In this document: positions 49,964-58,601 of the stretch, one piece after another
How the letters are laid out: each line of letters opens with the position of its first letter
Position numbering within the stretch: the first letter of the stretch is position 1
Source: Cellulomonas sp. Leaf395
GTDB lineage: Bacteria; Actinomycetota; Actinomycetes; Actinomycetales; Cellulomonadaceae
Assembly: GCF_001424125.1 (NCBI RefSeq)
Contig: NZ_LMQI01000003.1
Span: 443,654 to 507,653, forward strand
Direction of reading: 5' to 3'
DNA length: 64,000 nucleotides
Notes under the pieces: generated by a model
Told to the model about the DNA's origin: nothing
Database searches by the model: none
Seen by the model: only the letters and a program-made list of their open reading frames with translations
Translations under genes and position numbers: made by a program

Positions 49964-51343
49964 ATGACGGCACGGTGGCCGACGTTCGCGCCGGCGCTCG
50001 ACCGCGCGACGCACCACGCGCGCGAGTGGCTGATGTCCCTGGCCGAGCGGCCGGTGCATCCGAGCGCCCGTCCCGACGAGCTGGCGGCGGTCCTGGGCGG
50101 ACCGCTCCTCGACGGACCGACCGCGCCCGAGACGGTCGTCGACGAGCTCGCCACCGGGATCGAGCCCGGGCTGGTGGGGATGCCGTCCGGCCGGTTCTTC
50201 GGCTGGGTCATCGGAGGCACGCACCCTGCCGCGCTCGCGGCGGACTGGCTGACGGGAGCATGGGACCAGAACGCGGCGATGCGCCACTCGATGCCGGGCG
50301 TCGTGGCGGTGGAGGACGCGGCGGCCGCGTGGGCGCTCGACCTGCTCGGTCTCCCTCCCGGCGCTGACGTCGGGTTCGTCACCGGCGCCACCATGGCCAA
50401 CTTCACCGGGCTCGCGGCGGCCCGGCAGCACGTCCTCACCGAAGCGGGCTGGGACGTCACCCGCGACGGGCTCGCGGGCGGCCCGCGCGTGCGGGTGCTC
50501 GTCGGGGCGGAGCGACACGAGACCCTCGACCTCGCACTGCGCTACCTCGGGCTCGGGACGCCGACGGCGGTCGCTGCCGACGACCAGGGCCGGCTCGTCG
50601 TCGACGACCTCCAGCGCGCGCTGGCCGAGGGAAAAGCACCGACGATCGTCTGCCTCCAGGCGGGCAACCTGCACTCGGGCGCGTTCGATCCGCTGGCGGA
50701 CGCCATCGAGCTCGCGCACCGCCACGGCGCATGGGTCCACATCGACGGTGCCTTCGGTCTGTGGGCGGCGGCGTCGCCACGGTTGCGGCACCTGGTCGCC
50801 GGACTTGAGCGCGCCGACTCGTGGGCCACCGACGCCCACAAGACCCTGAACGTGCCGTACGACTGCGGACTGGCGATCGTCTCGCGTCCCGAGCCGCTGC
50901 GCCGTGCGTTCGGCATGCGTGCTGAGTACTTCGCGACCTTCAGCGGGCCGGGTGACCCGTTGGAGAAGGTGCCCGAGCTGTCCCGACGCGCTCGCGGCGT
51001 CCCGGTGTGGGCGGTCCTGCGGTCACTGGGTCGCAGCGGGGTCGAGGACCTCGTGGACGGCCTGGTCGCGAACGCCCGGGCGATCGCCGACGGGATCGCC
51101 ACGATCGACGGCGCCGAGATCGTCAACGACGTCGTGTTCACCCAGGTGTGCGTCGCGTTCGGCTCCGACGAGCGCACCCGTGCGGTCACCGCCCGCGTGC
51201 TTGCCGACGGGGTGACCTGGATGTCGGGGTCCCGGTGGCAGGGCCGTGACGTGCTGCGGGTGTCGGTCAGCAACTGGTCGACGGACGCCGAGGACGTCGC
51301 ACGCTCGGTCGACGCCGTCCGGCGGGCGGCGTCGACCGACTGA
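49964..51343 (+). CDS. Pyridoxal-dependent group II decarboxylase family protein
   Basis: A 459-residue PLP enzyme of the glutamate/aromatic-amino-acid decarboxylase group. GFVTGATMANFTGLAAAR contains the cofactor phosphate-binding loop, HIDGAFGLW the PLP-stacking Asp, and TDAHKTLN the internal-aldimine Lys. Active-site context around QAGNLHSGAFDPL is conserved. Which amino acid it decarboxylates is not readable; the family also contains plain aminotransferase-like relatives. ATG 49964 starts the family N-terminus. It runs in the same direction as the PspC gene and converges on the DUF4349 gene with 17 bases between stops. Confidence 0.88.
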   Translation: MTARWPTFAPALDRATHHAREWLMSLAERPVHPSARPDELAAVLGGPLLDGPTAPETVVDELATGIEPGLVGMPSGRFFGWVIGGTHPAALAADWLTGAWDQNAAMRHSMPGVVAVEDAAAAWALDLLGLPPGADVGFVTGATMANFTGLAAARQHVLTEAGWDVTRDGLAGGPRVRVLVGAERHETLDLALRYLGLGTPTAVAADDQGRLVVDDLQRALAEGKAPTIVCLQAGNLHSGAFDPLADAIELAHRHGAWVHIDGAFGLWAAASPRLRHLVAGLERADSWATDAHKTLNVPYDCGLAIVSRPEPLRRAFGMRAEYFATFSGPGDPLEKVPELSRRARGVPVWAVLRSLGRSGVEDLVDGLVANARAIADGIATIDGAEIVNDVVFTQVCVAFGSDERTRAVTARVLADGVTWMSGSRWQGRDVLRVSVSNWSTDAEDVARSVDAVRRAASTD

Positions 51344-51360
51344 CGACGTGTGAGGCCAGG

Positions 51361-52419
51361 TCAGCGCGGCTGGTGCTGGTCCGGGTCGACGGGCGGCGCG
51401 ACCGGCCCCGTCGGCGGGTCGAACGGGAAGCCGGGACCGGCCACCAGCGGCTGCACCGTCGCCGGTCCGCGCCACCGCCGGGTCCAGCGCACCGCGGCCA
51501 CGACGAGCGCCGCGATGGCGCCGCCGAAGGCGAGCCAGGGGAGGAGCACCCCGAGGACGATGGCGATCCCCGAGGCGACCGCGACGACGGAGCTCCAGCC
51601 CGTCGCGAGTCCCTCGACGAACGACTGGGGGCCGGTCGGCGGCTCGACGGGCGCCGGCGGGGCGACGTAGGGCGGCAGGTCCGGGCCGACGATCGCGACG
51701 TGGATCGTGGACAGCGACACCTGCTCGGCGATCGCGGCGCGCTGCGACCGCAGCTGCTCCAGGCCGGCCTCGCGCTCGGTGAGGGCGTTCTCCGCGACGA
51801 CGATCTCGTCGTGCGTCGTCGCGGTGGCCAGCAGGTTGGTCATGCGGTCGACGGAGAGCTCCATCGCGTGGATGCGGGCGTCCAGGTCCTGCGCGGCCCC
51901 GGTCACGTCCTTCTTGGTCAGGTTCACCGACTCCACCTCACCGAGCTCGCGCAGGGCGACCAGCGTCGGGGACACCGCGGCTGCGGGGAGCCGGATGGTC
52001 AGGGTGGCGGTGCCGATCTCTGTGTCGGTGGCGGCCTTCTCGGCCCGGTCGTCGACGCGGCCGGCGGCGTCCTCGGTGAGCCGCACGATGGCGTCGGCGG
52101 CGACCCGCGGGTTCTCCACCGCCATCGCGACGTCCCCGGTCTGGATGACCTGACGGTTCGCGTCGACGGTGCTGGCCGCGGGTGCGACGGAGCCGTCCGC
52201 GTCCTGCGCGACGCCTGTGCCTGCGTCGGTGCCGCCCTCGTCGGCGCCGACGGCACCCTGGTCGGTGCCGCTCTCGTACTGGTCGGTGGCTGCGTCGCCA
52301 CCGTCGGCGCCGGCACTGCAGCCGCCGAGGCCGGCGGCGAGGGCGATGACGCCGGCGACCACCAGGCGGGTGGTCCGGGCGCGGACGGTCGGGGCGGGGT
52401 GGCGCGTCGTCGGCTTCAT
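51361..52419 (-). CDS. DUF4349 lipoprotein
   Basis: A 352-residue lipoprotein: signal sequence with lipobox LGGC (about residues 30-33), a long Asp/Gly/Thr/Ala-rich linker (to about 85), then a DUF4349 domain (about 88-245) with RQVIQTGDVAMAVENPR, LTIRLPAAAVSPTLVALRELGEVESVNLTKKDVTGAAQDLDARI and a coiled coil, then two hydrophobic segments (about 275-310) and a Pro-rich end. DUF4349 proteins are bacterial envelope proteins of unknown function. ATG 52419. It lies downstream of alkA on the same strand with 118 bases between. Confidence 0.88.
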   Translation of the reverse strand: MKPTTRHPAPTVRARTTRLVVAGVIALAAGLGGCSAGADGGDAATDQYESGTDQGAVGADEGGTDAGTGVAQDADGSVAPAASTVDANRQVIQTGDVAMAVENPRVAADAIVRLTEDAAGRVDDRAEKAATDTEIGTATLTIRLPAAAVSPTLVALRELGEVESVNLTKKDVTGAAQDLDARIHAMELSVDRMTNLLATATTHDEIVVAENALTEREAGLEQLRSQRAAIAEQVSLSTIHVAIVGPDLPPYVAPPAPVEPPTGPQSFVEGLATGWSSVVAVASGIAIVLGVLLPWLAFGGAIAALVVAAVRWTRRWRGPATVQPLVAGPGFPFDPPTGPVAPPVDPDQHQPR

Positions 52420-52537
52420 GGCCGTGACCGTAGGGCTGCGGGGGATGCTGCGGGTTGCCTGTGACTCAACTGTGACGGCATCGGCGTGGGCGGGACCGAA
52501 TCGTGACCGTGCCGTCACCGGACCGCGTTCGCGCTGC

Positions 52538-53377
52538 TCAGAGGGCGTACGCCGTCGAGGTCCAGAGGTGGACGGACGCGTAGGCGCGCAGCGGGCGCCA
52601 CCGTTCGGCCAGCCGGGTGACGTCCGCCGCGGACCCCGCACCGAGGGCCCGGCGCAGCACGAGGTCCCCGACGGGCATCGCGTCGCGGTCGCCGAGCACG
52701 CGCAGCGCGAGGTAGTCGGCGGTCCACGGACCGATCCCGGGGAGGGCGAGGAGATCCCTGCGGACGTCCGGTGAACCGGGGGCGCCGAGGACCAGACCGT
52801 CGGCACAGGCGCGCGCGAGGGCGTGCAGGGTCCGGGCGCGGGAGTGGGTGATCCGAACGACGCTCTGCAGCTCCACCGGGTCGACCGCCGCGAGCCGGTC
52901 CGGTGTCGGGTACATGGTCAGGCCGCCCGGTCCGGGGCTGCCGTAGGCGGCGGCCAGCCGACCCCCGAACGTCCGGGCCGCGGCGAGCGACACCTGCTGG
53001 CCGAGCACGGTCGTCACGGCGGCCTCGAAGCCGTCGGGGTGACCCAAGATCCGCAGCCGAGGGCGGGCCCGGACGAGCGGCCCGAGGACGGCGTCTTCTC
53101 CGAAGGCGCCGAGCACCGTGTCGAGATCGTCGGCGAGGCCGAACCACGAGGAGGCCAGCGCCTCGAGCTCTGCCTCCGACCCGGCCGTGGAGCGCACCGA
53201 GATCCGGTCCGGACCGAGCGTCGCCTCCACGAGCGCCGGTCCGGCGCCGAGCCGCACGATCCGACGCACGACGCCGGCGTCCACGGTCTCGACCCCGGGA
53301 ACCGCGTGGGCGGCCAGCGAGGCGAGCGCCGGGACAGCATCGAACGGCCGGTGCAGGACGAGGGCGGTGGCGCGCAC
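52538..53377 (-). CDS. alkA: DNA-3-methyladenine glycosylase II (AlkA family)
   Basis: A 279-residue HhH-GPD glycosylase. The N-terminal AlkA_N-like part includes RATALVLHRPFDAVPALASLAAHAVPG and the C-terminal domain has VTTVLGQQVSLAAARTFGGRLA, the helix-hairpin-helix LPGIGPWTADYLALRVL and the catalytic Asp in AMPVGDLVLRRAL. It removes alkylated bases in base-excision repair. GTG 53377 is preferred; a TTG 14 codons upstream is in frame but its extension is not conserved. The upstream 304 bases are AT-richer (53400-53460) and suggest a promoter. No Ada domain is fused. Confidence 0.9.
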   Translation of the reverse strand: MRATALVLHRPFDAVPALASLAAHAVPGVETVDAGVVRRIVRLGAGPALVEATLGPDRISVRSTAGSEAELEALASSWFGLADDLDTVLGAFGEDAVLGPLVRARPRLRILGHPDGFEAAVTTVLGQQVSLAAARTFGGRLAAAYGSPGPGGLTMYPTPDRLAAVDPVELQSVVRITHSRARTLHALARACADGLVLGAPGSPDVRRDLLALPGIGPWTADYLALRVLGDRDAMPVGDLVLRRALGAGSAADVTRLAERWRPLRAYASVHLWTSTAYAL

Positions 53378-53616
53378 AGGTCCGACGGTAGCGGCGTCAC
53401 CTGCTGGACGCTTTACCAAGTCAATGTATTCACATGGAAAGGATGCGCCCAGCGCGTGGCAGTGCTAGAAAGGTTCCAGCTGATCGTTCCGGGAGCCCGG
53501 GCCGACCAGCCGGTCGCAAGATGGGCCATGCTGCCGAGGGTCACGGCGAGAGCCGGACCGCCCGTGAGGGTTCAGGGAGCGCGCCAAGCCTCGTGCCGGC
53601 GAGACGCCTCTCCGTG

Positions 53617-53649
53617 GCGCCCCGTCCCCGAGAACAGGGGACGGGGCGC
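53617..53649 (+). promoter_or_regulatory. Perfect hairpin upstream of mscS
   Basis: GCGCCCCGTCCCC (53617-53629) and its exact complement (53637-53649) enclose a 7-base loop, ending 32 bases before the mscS start. The rest of the gap 53378-53616 shows only weak boxes (for example TAGAAA at 53467-53472) and no gene. The hairpin could attenuate mscS or bind a regulator. Confidence 0.45.
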
Positions 53650-53681
53650 ACCTGCGTCCGGGCACTGCCTACGCTGAGGAC

Positions 53682-55001
53682 GTGCCCCCTCACCAGCTGC
53701 CCGGCGCCGTCGACGAGACCGCGGCGGGCGGAGTCCAGGGCTTCGTCGTCCCGACGGTCTCTCTCCTGGCCGCCATCGTCGTCGCCTACCTCACCGCGAC
53801 GCTCCTCGCCGTCCTGGTCCGGCGGCTCGCGCGCCGCTCGGCGGTCGCGGCGGACCTCACGCGGCGCTCGCGCAAGCCCATGCGGGCTGTCCTGCTCGTC
53901 GTCGCGGTCTGGATCGCGCTGCGCCTGAGCACCGACCCGGCGGACTGGACGCGGACCGCCGAGCACGTCCTGCTGATCGCCCTCATCGTCACCGTGGCCT
54001 GGCTGATCGGCAGCCTCGCGTTCGTGCTCGAGGACGCCGCCGTGCAGCGGTACCGGATCGACGTCGCCGACAACCGGCACGCCCGCCGCGTCCGCACGCA
54101 GGTCCAGGTGCTGCGGCGCATCACGGTCGCGGTCCTCGTGCTCTGCGCGATCGCGGCGATCCTGCTGACGTTCCCGTCGGCCCGGGCGCTCGGCGCGAGC
54201 CTGCTGGCGTCCGCAGGCCTCATCTCGATCGTCGCCGGGCTGGCGGCGCAGAGCTCTCTGGCGAACGTGTTCGCCGGGGTCCAGCTGGCCTTCACCGACG
54301 CGATCCGGGTGGACGACGTGGTCGTCGTGGACGACCAGTGGGGACGCATCGAGGAGATCACGCTCACGTACGTCGTCGTGCACATCTGGGACGACCGCCG
54401 ACTGATCCTGCCGTCCACCTACTTCACGACGACGCCGTTCGAGAACTGGACCCGCCGCGCGGCCGACCTGCTGGGCACCGTCGAGCTCGACGTCGACTGG
54501 GAGGTCCCGGTCGAGGCGATGCGCACGGAGCTGACACGGCTGCTCCAGAACACCGACCTGTGGGACCGCCGCGTCGGCATCCTCCAGGTCACGGACGCGG
54601 TCGGCGGCATGGTCCGCATCCGCGCGCTGGCCAGCGCCGTCGACGCTCCCACCCTGTTCGACCTGCGCTGCTACGTGCGCGAGGAGCTGGTGGGCTGGCT
54701 CCAGCGGGAGGCGCCGCAGAGCCTGCCCAAGACCCGGTGGGAGGGCAGCATGCCCACGCTCACGCCGCCGTCGGGGCGCCGTGCCGCCCCTCCGGACTCC
54801 CCGACGTCAGTCCTGCCGGTGCCGCGTGCGTGGTCCCCGGACGACACGCACGTCCTGCCCGCCAGCGGGCAGGACGCCCGCCTCTTCACCGGGAGCATCG
54901 ACGCCCTGGAACGGTCCCGGCACTTCTCCGGGCCCGGGCAGGACGTCATCGACGAGCGTGAGCAGGCCGCGGACGAGCACGGCGAGGGGCAGCGGCCCTG
55001 A
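53682..55001 (+). CDS. Small-conductance mechanosensitive channel (MscS family)
   Basis: A 439-residue channel: three or four transmembrane helices in the first 160 residues, the pore-lining TM3 with SLLASAGLISIVAGLAAQSSLANVFAGVQLAFTDAIRVDDVVVV, then the beta-domain (WGRIEEITLTYVVVHIWDDRRLILPSTYF) and a C-terminal region that is longer and more disordered than in E. coli MscS. It protects cells from osmotic downshock. GTG 53682 follows GAGGAC. Function is well supported by the TM3/beta signature; gating partner unknown. Confidence 0.93.
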   Translation: MPPHQLPGAVDETAAGGVQGFVVPTVSLLAAIVVAYLTATLLAVLVRRLARRSAVAADLTRRSRKPMRAVLLVVAVWIALRLSTDPADWTRTAEHVLLIALIVTVAWLIGSLAFVLEDAAVQRYRIDVADNRHARRVRTQVQVLRRITVAVLVLCAIAAILLTFPSARALGASLLASAGLISIVAGLAAQSSLANVFAGVQLAFTDAIRVDDVVVVDDQWGRIEEITLTYVVVHIWDDRRLILPSTYFTTTPFENWTRRAADLLGTVELDVDWEVPVEAMRTELTRLLQNTDLWDRRVGILQVTDAVGGMVRIRALASAVDAPTLFDLRCYVREELVGWLQREAPQSLPKTRWEGSMPTLTPPSGRRAAPPDSPTSVLPVPRAWSPDDTHVLPASGQDARLFTGSIDALERSRHFSGPGQDVIDEREQAADEHGEGQRP

Positions 55002-55028
55002 TCCAGCCGGTCACGCCGGAGCTGCTTC

Positions 55029-55613
55029 GTGGACCGGCTCGTGCAGCTCGTCGCCACCCGTGACGGGAGGGTGCGCGTCATCGTCGACGGCGCACCGTCG
55101 ACGCGGCCCGACGCCCTCGCCGACGCTCTCGTCGACCCGTTGCGGGCGCTCGGTCGGCCTGTGGTCAGGGTGCACGCCCACGACTTCCTGCGCCCTGCCT
55201 CCGTGCGGTTCGAGCACGGGCGGCACGATCCCGACGCCTACCTGGAGGACCGGCTGGACGCGGGTGCGCTCGCGCGTGAGGTGCTCGACCCGTTCGCCGC
55301 GCAGGGCCGCTTCCTGCCGACGTTGTGGGACGCCGCCGCCGACCGGTCGACCCGGGCAGGGTTCGTGGACGCACCGCAGCGAGCCGTCCTGGTGCTCGAC
55401 GGGAGCCTCCTGCTCGGACGGTGGCTGGACGCCGAGCTCACCGTGCACCTGACGGTCCGGCCGGCGACCCTCACGCGCCGGACACCGGCGGAGGACCGCT
55501 GGACGCTCCCGGCGTTCTCGCGCTACGACGAGGAGACGGAGCCGACGCAGCTGGCTGACGCCGTCGTCCACGTGGACGACCCCCGCCACCCCGCCCTGGA
55601 CGTCCGCGGGTGA
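55029..55613 (+). CDS. Uridine-kinase-like protein lacking a P-loop
   Basis: A 194-residue protein resembling uridine kinase/phosphoribulokinase-type proteins along its whole length: VRVIVDGAPSTRPDALADAL at the position of the Walker A loop, VVRVHAHDFLRPASVRFEHGRHDPDAYLEDRLDAGALAREVL (nucleoside-side region) and VLVLDGSLLLGRWLDAELTVHL. The expected GxxGxGK[ST] is absent (the GKS is replaced by residues of GAPSTRPD), so nucleotide phosphorylation by the usual route is unlikely. It may be a pseudoenzyme or use another phosphoryl donor. GTG 55029 lies 27 bases after the mscS stop. Confidence 0.72.
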   Translation: MDRLVQLVATRDGRVRVIVDGAPSTRPDALADALVDPLRALGRPVVRVHAHDFLRPASVRFEHGRHDPDAYLEDRLDAGALAREVLDPFAAQGRFLPTLWDAAADRSTRAGFVDAPQRAVLVLDGSLLLGRWLDAELTVHLTVRPATLTRRTPAEDRWTLPAFSRYDEETEPTQLADAVVHVDDPRHPALDVRG

Positions 55614-55665
55614 GCCGGTGATGACACCCATGGCGGGTTCGATTGTGATCGTCTGGTCGGCGCCG

Positions 55666-56619
55666 TCACGTCGTGACGGCCGCCGTGACCCGGTCCGCCA
55701 GGCGGTGCATGGCGTCGGCCAGCTCGGGTGGTCCGACCACACGGAGGGGCACGCCGAACATCGCGAACCTCGAGGCGACGCCGTCCCAGGACCAGGCGCT
55801 CAGGACGGCGCGGCAGCGGTCGTCGCCGAGAGGCTCGACGAGGGCGTCCCGGCCGGCCCACCGAGCGACCTCGGACGCAGCCATGTCCACATCGGCCTCG
55901 CCGCGGCAGGGCCACGGGTCGACGCTGCTGAACTGCGCGGCGACGTAGGCGGCGACGTCGGTCGCGGGCAGCGGGCGCGGTGCGAACCGCGGACCTGACC
56001 CGGTCTTCGGGGTCATCCGGTCGACGCGGTAGGTGCGCCAGTCTTCGCGGTCGAGGTCGTAGCCGACCAGGTACCAGCGGCCACCCCAGGTGACCAGGTG
56101 GTGGGCCTCGGCACGCCGGGGGAGCCGGGTGTCGCTGCCGCCCTCGTAGTCGAACCGGAGCACCTCGCGTGCACGCACAGCCGTGCCCACCGTCAGCAGC
56201 ACCTGCTGGTCGACCTGCGGGCGGTTGCCGCCGCGCGTGACGGCGGTGACCTGGAGCGCGTCGGCTGCGGCGCGCAGCCGGGCGGGCATGACCTGGCGGA
56301 GCGTCGCGAGCGCCCGCACGGCGGCCTCGTCGACCCCGGCCACGCCGGTGGACGCGGTCTGCAGGGCGACGACGAGGGCGACCGCCTGCTCGTCGTCGAG
56401 CAGGAGCGGCGGCATCTGGGTGCCGGCGTCGAGCCGGTACCCGCCGTCGGGTCCCTTGCTCGCGTGCACGGGGTAGCCGAGCTCGCGCAGGCGGTCGACG
56501 TCGCGGCGGACGGTCCGCGGGCTCACGCCGAGCCGGTCCGCGAGCGCCTCGCCCGGCCAGTCGCGGCGAGCCTGCAGCAGCGACAGGAGTGCCAGGAGGC
56601 GCGACGACGGCGTGGACAT
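55666..56619 (-). CDS. HTH and WYL-domain transcriptional regulator
   Basis: A 317-residue YafY-type regulator. N-terminal HTH (RLLALLSLLQARRDWPGEALADRLGVSPRTVRRDVDRLRELGYPV), then ASKGPDGGYRLDAGTQMPPLLLDDEQ, a WYL domain (VLRFDYEGG, WYLVGYDLDREDWRTYRVDRM) and a WCX-type tail. It is divergent from the ABC exporter genes with 86 bases between starts, which hold a strong inverted repeat; it probably controls that exporter and itself. ATG 56619. Confidence 0.9.
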   Translation of the reverse strand: MSTPSSRLLALLSLLQARRDWPGEALADRLGVSPRTVRRDVDRLRELGYPVHASKGPDGGYRLDAGTQMPPLLLDDEQAVALVVALQTASTGVAGVDEAAVRALATLRQVMPARLRAAADALQVTAVTRGGNRPQVDQQVLLTVGTAVRAREVLRFDYEGGSDTRLPRRAEAHHLVTWGGRWYLVGYDLDREDWRTYRVDRMTPKTGSGPRFAPRPLPATDVAAYVAAQFSSVDPWPCRGEADVDMAASEVARWAGRDALVEPLGDDRCRAVLSAWSWDGVASRFAMFGVPLRVVGPPELADAMHRLADRVTAAVTT

Positions 56620-56638
56620 GTGCTCAGCATGCCACGAA

Positions 56639-56663
56639 GTAGCGGACAGGAACTGACCGCTAT
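56639..56663. promoter_or_regulatory. Operator between WYL regulator and ABC exporter
   Basis: GTAGCGGACAG-GAA-CTGACCGCTAT is an 11-3-11 inverted repeat with two mismatches (core TAGCGG/CCGCTA), overlapping the TATACC that could serve as a -10 box at 56661-56666. It is the only clear repeat between the divergent genes. Confidence 0.6.
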
Positions 56664-56705
56664 ACCCGAGAGGCTTGCGCTGTACCCACTCGACGAGGGA
56701 GAGCC

Positions 56706-57701
56706 ATGATCCAGACCCGAGGACTCACCAAGGACTTCGTGGTGAGCAGTACCGAGACCGTGCACGCCGTGCGGGGGATCGACCTCGACATCGCCCCCGG
56801 CGAGCTCGTCGCGGTGCTCGGCCCGAACGGCGCCGGCAAGTCGACCACGATGCGCATGCTGACCACCCTGATCCGACCGACGTCCGGCACCGCGACGGTC
56901 GCCGGCGTCGACGTCGTCGCGGAACCGGCCACCGTGCGTCGGCACATCGGCTACGTCGGGCAGGGCAACGGAGCCGGGCACCAGCAGCGCGCGGCCGACG
57001 AGCTGACGATGCAGGGCCAGGTCTACGGGCTGGACAGGACGGCGGCACGGCTGCGCACGGCCGAGCTGCTGGACGCGCTCGACCTGGCCGCGCTGGCCAA
57101 GCGCAAGGTGTCGGACCTGTCCGGCGGCCAACGGCGGCGGCTCGACGTCGCGCTGGGCCTCGTGCACGCGCCACGCCTGCTGTTCCTGGACGAGCCGACC
57201 ACCGGGCTCGACCCGCACAACCGGGCCAACCTCTGGGAGCACATCTCCCGGCTGCGCGCCGAGCACGAGATGACGATCGTGCTCACCACGCACTACCTCG
57301 ACGAGGCCGACACGATGGCCGAGCGTGTCGTGGTGGTCGACCACGGGCAGGTCATCGCCGACGACACCGCGGACGGGCTCAAGCGCACGCTCGCCGGCGA
57401 CAGGGTGGTGCTCACGGTCGCGGTGGGCGGGACGGCGGCGCGGGTGGCGTCGATCGTCGAGGCTCTGCCCGGTGCCCGGGACGTGACCGTCGCAGGCGAC
57501 CGGGTGGAGGCGCGGGTGCCCGACGCCGGAGCGGCCGTGCCCGCGCTGGTCCTCGCCGCGTCCGGCGCCGGAGCGCCCTTGCTCGAGGCGCTCGCCGTGC
57601 GACCCACGCTCGACGACGTCTTCCTGGCCCTCACCGGCCGCAGCCTGCGCGACGAGGGATCGCGCGCCACCGATTCAGCCACCGAGGAGGCCGCAGCATG
57701 A
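56706..57701 (+). CDS. ABC transporter ATP-binding protein, DrrA-like
   Basis: A 331-residue nucleotide-binding subunit: Walker A GPNGAGKST (39-47), Q-loop, signature SGGQRRRLDVALGL, Walker B LLFLDEPTTGLDPHNR and H-loop TTHYLDEAD, followed by a C-terminal DUF4162-like extension (about 240-320) seen in daunorubicin-resistance ATPases. Its TGA overlaps the permease ATG (ATGA); AGGAGG lies 7 bases before that ATG within the gene. With the permease it forms a two-component exporter. The substrate is unknown; export of drugs, lipids or peptides are all possible for this family. Confidence 0.93.
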   Translation: MIQTRGLTKDFVVSSTETVHAVRGIDLDIAPGELVAVLGPNGAGKSTTMRMLTTLIRPTSGTATVAGVDVVAEPATVRRHIGYVGQGNGAGHQQRAADELTMQGQVYGLDRTAARLRTAELLDALDLAALAKRKVSDLSGGQRRRLDVALGLVHAPRLLFLDEPTTGLDPHNRANLWEHISRLRAEHEMTIVLTTHYLDEADTMAERVVVVDHGQVIADDTADGLKRTLAGDRVVLTVAVGGTAARVASIVEALPGARDVTVAGDRVEARVPDAGAAVPALVLAASGAGAPLLEALAVRPTLDDVFLALTGRSLRDEGSRATDSATEEAAA

Positions 57702-58516
57702 GCACCGCCACCGTCGACGCCCCGACCCGCACGCTGACCCCCGTCCGCCGGTCCTGGATCTCGGACGTCCGCCTCGTCATGACCCGCGAGCTGCGGCCCG
57801 TGGCCCGGGAGCCGTTCTCCGTCGTGTTCGGACTGATCCAGCCGCTCGTGTTCCTCGGCCTGTTCGGACCGTTGCTGGTCGGCTCGGTCGGGGAGTCCGG
57901 GGGCCTGAGCTCCGCGGACGTGTGGCAGTGGTTCGTCCCGTCGATCCTGGTGATGACGACCCTCTTCGGCACGTCCACCACCGGGTCCAACCTCCAGTTC
58001 GAGATGCAGACCGGGGCGCACGAGCGCCTGCTGGTGACGCCTCTGTCGCGGTCGTCGCAGCTGGTCGGGCGCTCGCTGAAGGAGATGGTGCCGCTGGTCG
58101 CGCAGGCGATCATCCTCGTCCTGGTGATGCTGCCGTTCGGCTTCCGGGTCGACCCCGTCGGGGCACCGATCGGCCTGGCGATGCTCGCGGTGCTGGGTGT
58201 CGGGCTGGGGTCGCTGAGCTACGCGCTGGCGATCGCGGTCCGCAAGCAGGAGTGGATGTTCTGGGTCGTGCAGCAGACCGTGCTGTTCCCCCTGCTGATC
58301 CTGTCCGGGATGCTCCTGCCGCTGGAGACCGGGCCGCAGTGGATGAAGGTCGCCTCGGCGTTCGACCCGCTGCGGTGGGTGGTCGAGGCCGAGCGAGCGC
58401 TGTTCGCCGGCGACCTGACCAGCAGCGCCGTGGCGGCGGGCTGGCTCGCGGCGATCCTCACCGCCGTCGTCGGGCTGACCGTCGGGGTGCGGACCCTGCT
58501 GCGCAGCACCGACTGA
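57698..58516 (+). CDS. ABC transporter permease, DrrB-like
   Basis: A 272-residue ABC-2 type permease with six predicted transmembrane helices after a cytosolic N-terminus (about 1-40, VTRELRPVAREPFSVVFGLIQPLVFLGLF). Family blocks are FVPSILVMTTLFGTS, ERLLVTPLSRSSQLVGRSLKEM, MLAVLGVGLGSLSYALAIAVRKQEWMF and FPLLILSGMLLPLETGPQWMKVASAFDPLRWVVEAERALF. Directly coupled to the ATPase gene by ATGA. Probably under the upstream WYL regulator. Confidence 0.92.
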   Translation: MSTATVDAPTRTLTPVRRSWISDVRLVMTRELRPVAREPFSVVFGLIQPLVFLGLFGPLLVGSVGESGGLSSADVWQWFVPSILVMTTLFGTSTTGSNLQFEMQTGAHERLLVTPLSRSSQLVGRSLKEMVPLVAQAIILVLVMLPFGFRVDPVGAPIGLAMLAVLGVGLGSLSYALAIAVRKQEWMFWVVQQTVLFPLLILSGMLLPLETGPQWMKVASAFDPLRWVVEAERALFAGDLTSSAVAAGWLAAILTAVVGLTVGVRTLLRSTD

Positions 58517-58601
58517 GCTCGCACCTCACATCGCCCGTCCGGGGCGCGTCTTCTCCTCGAGGGCGCGCGACGGGCGGGCGATGTCAGTGGGTGGGGGAAT
58601 G

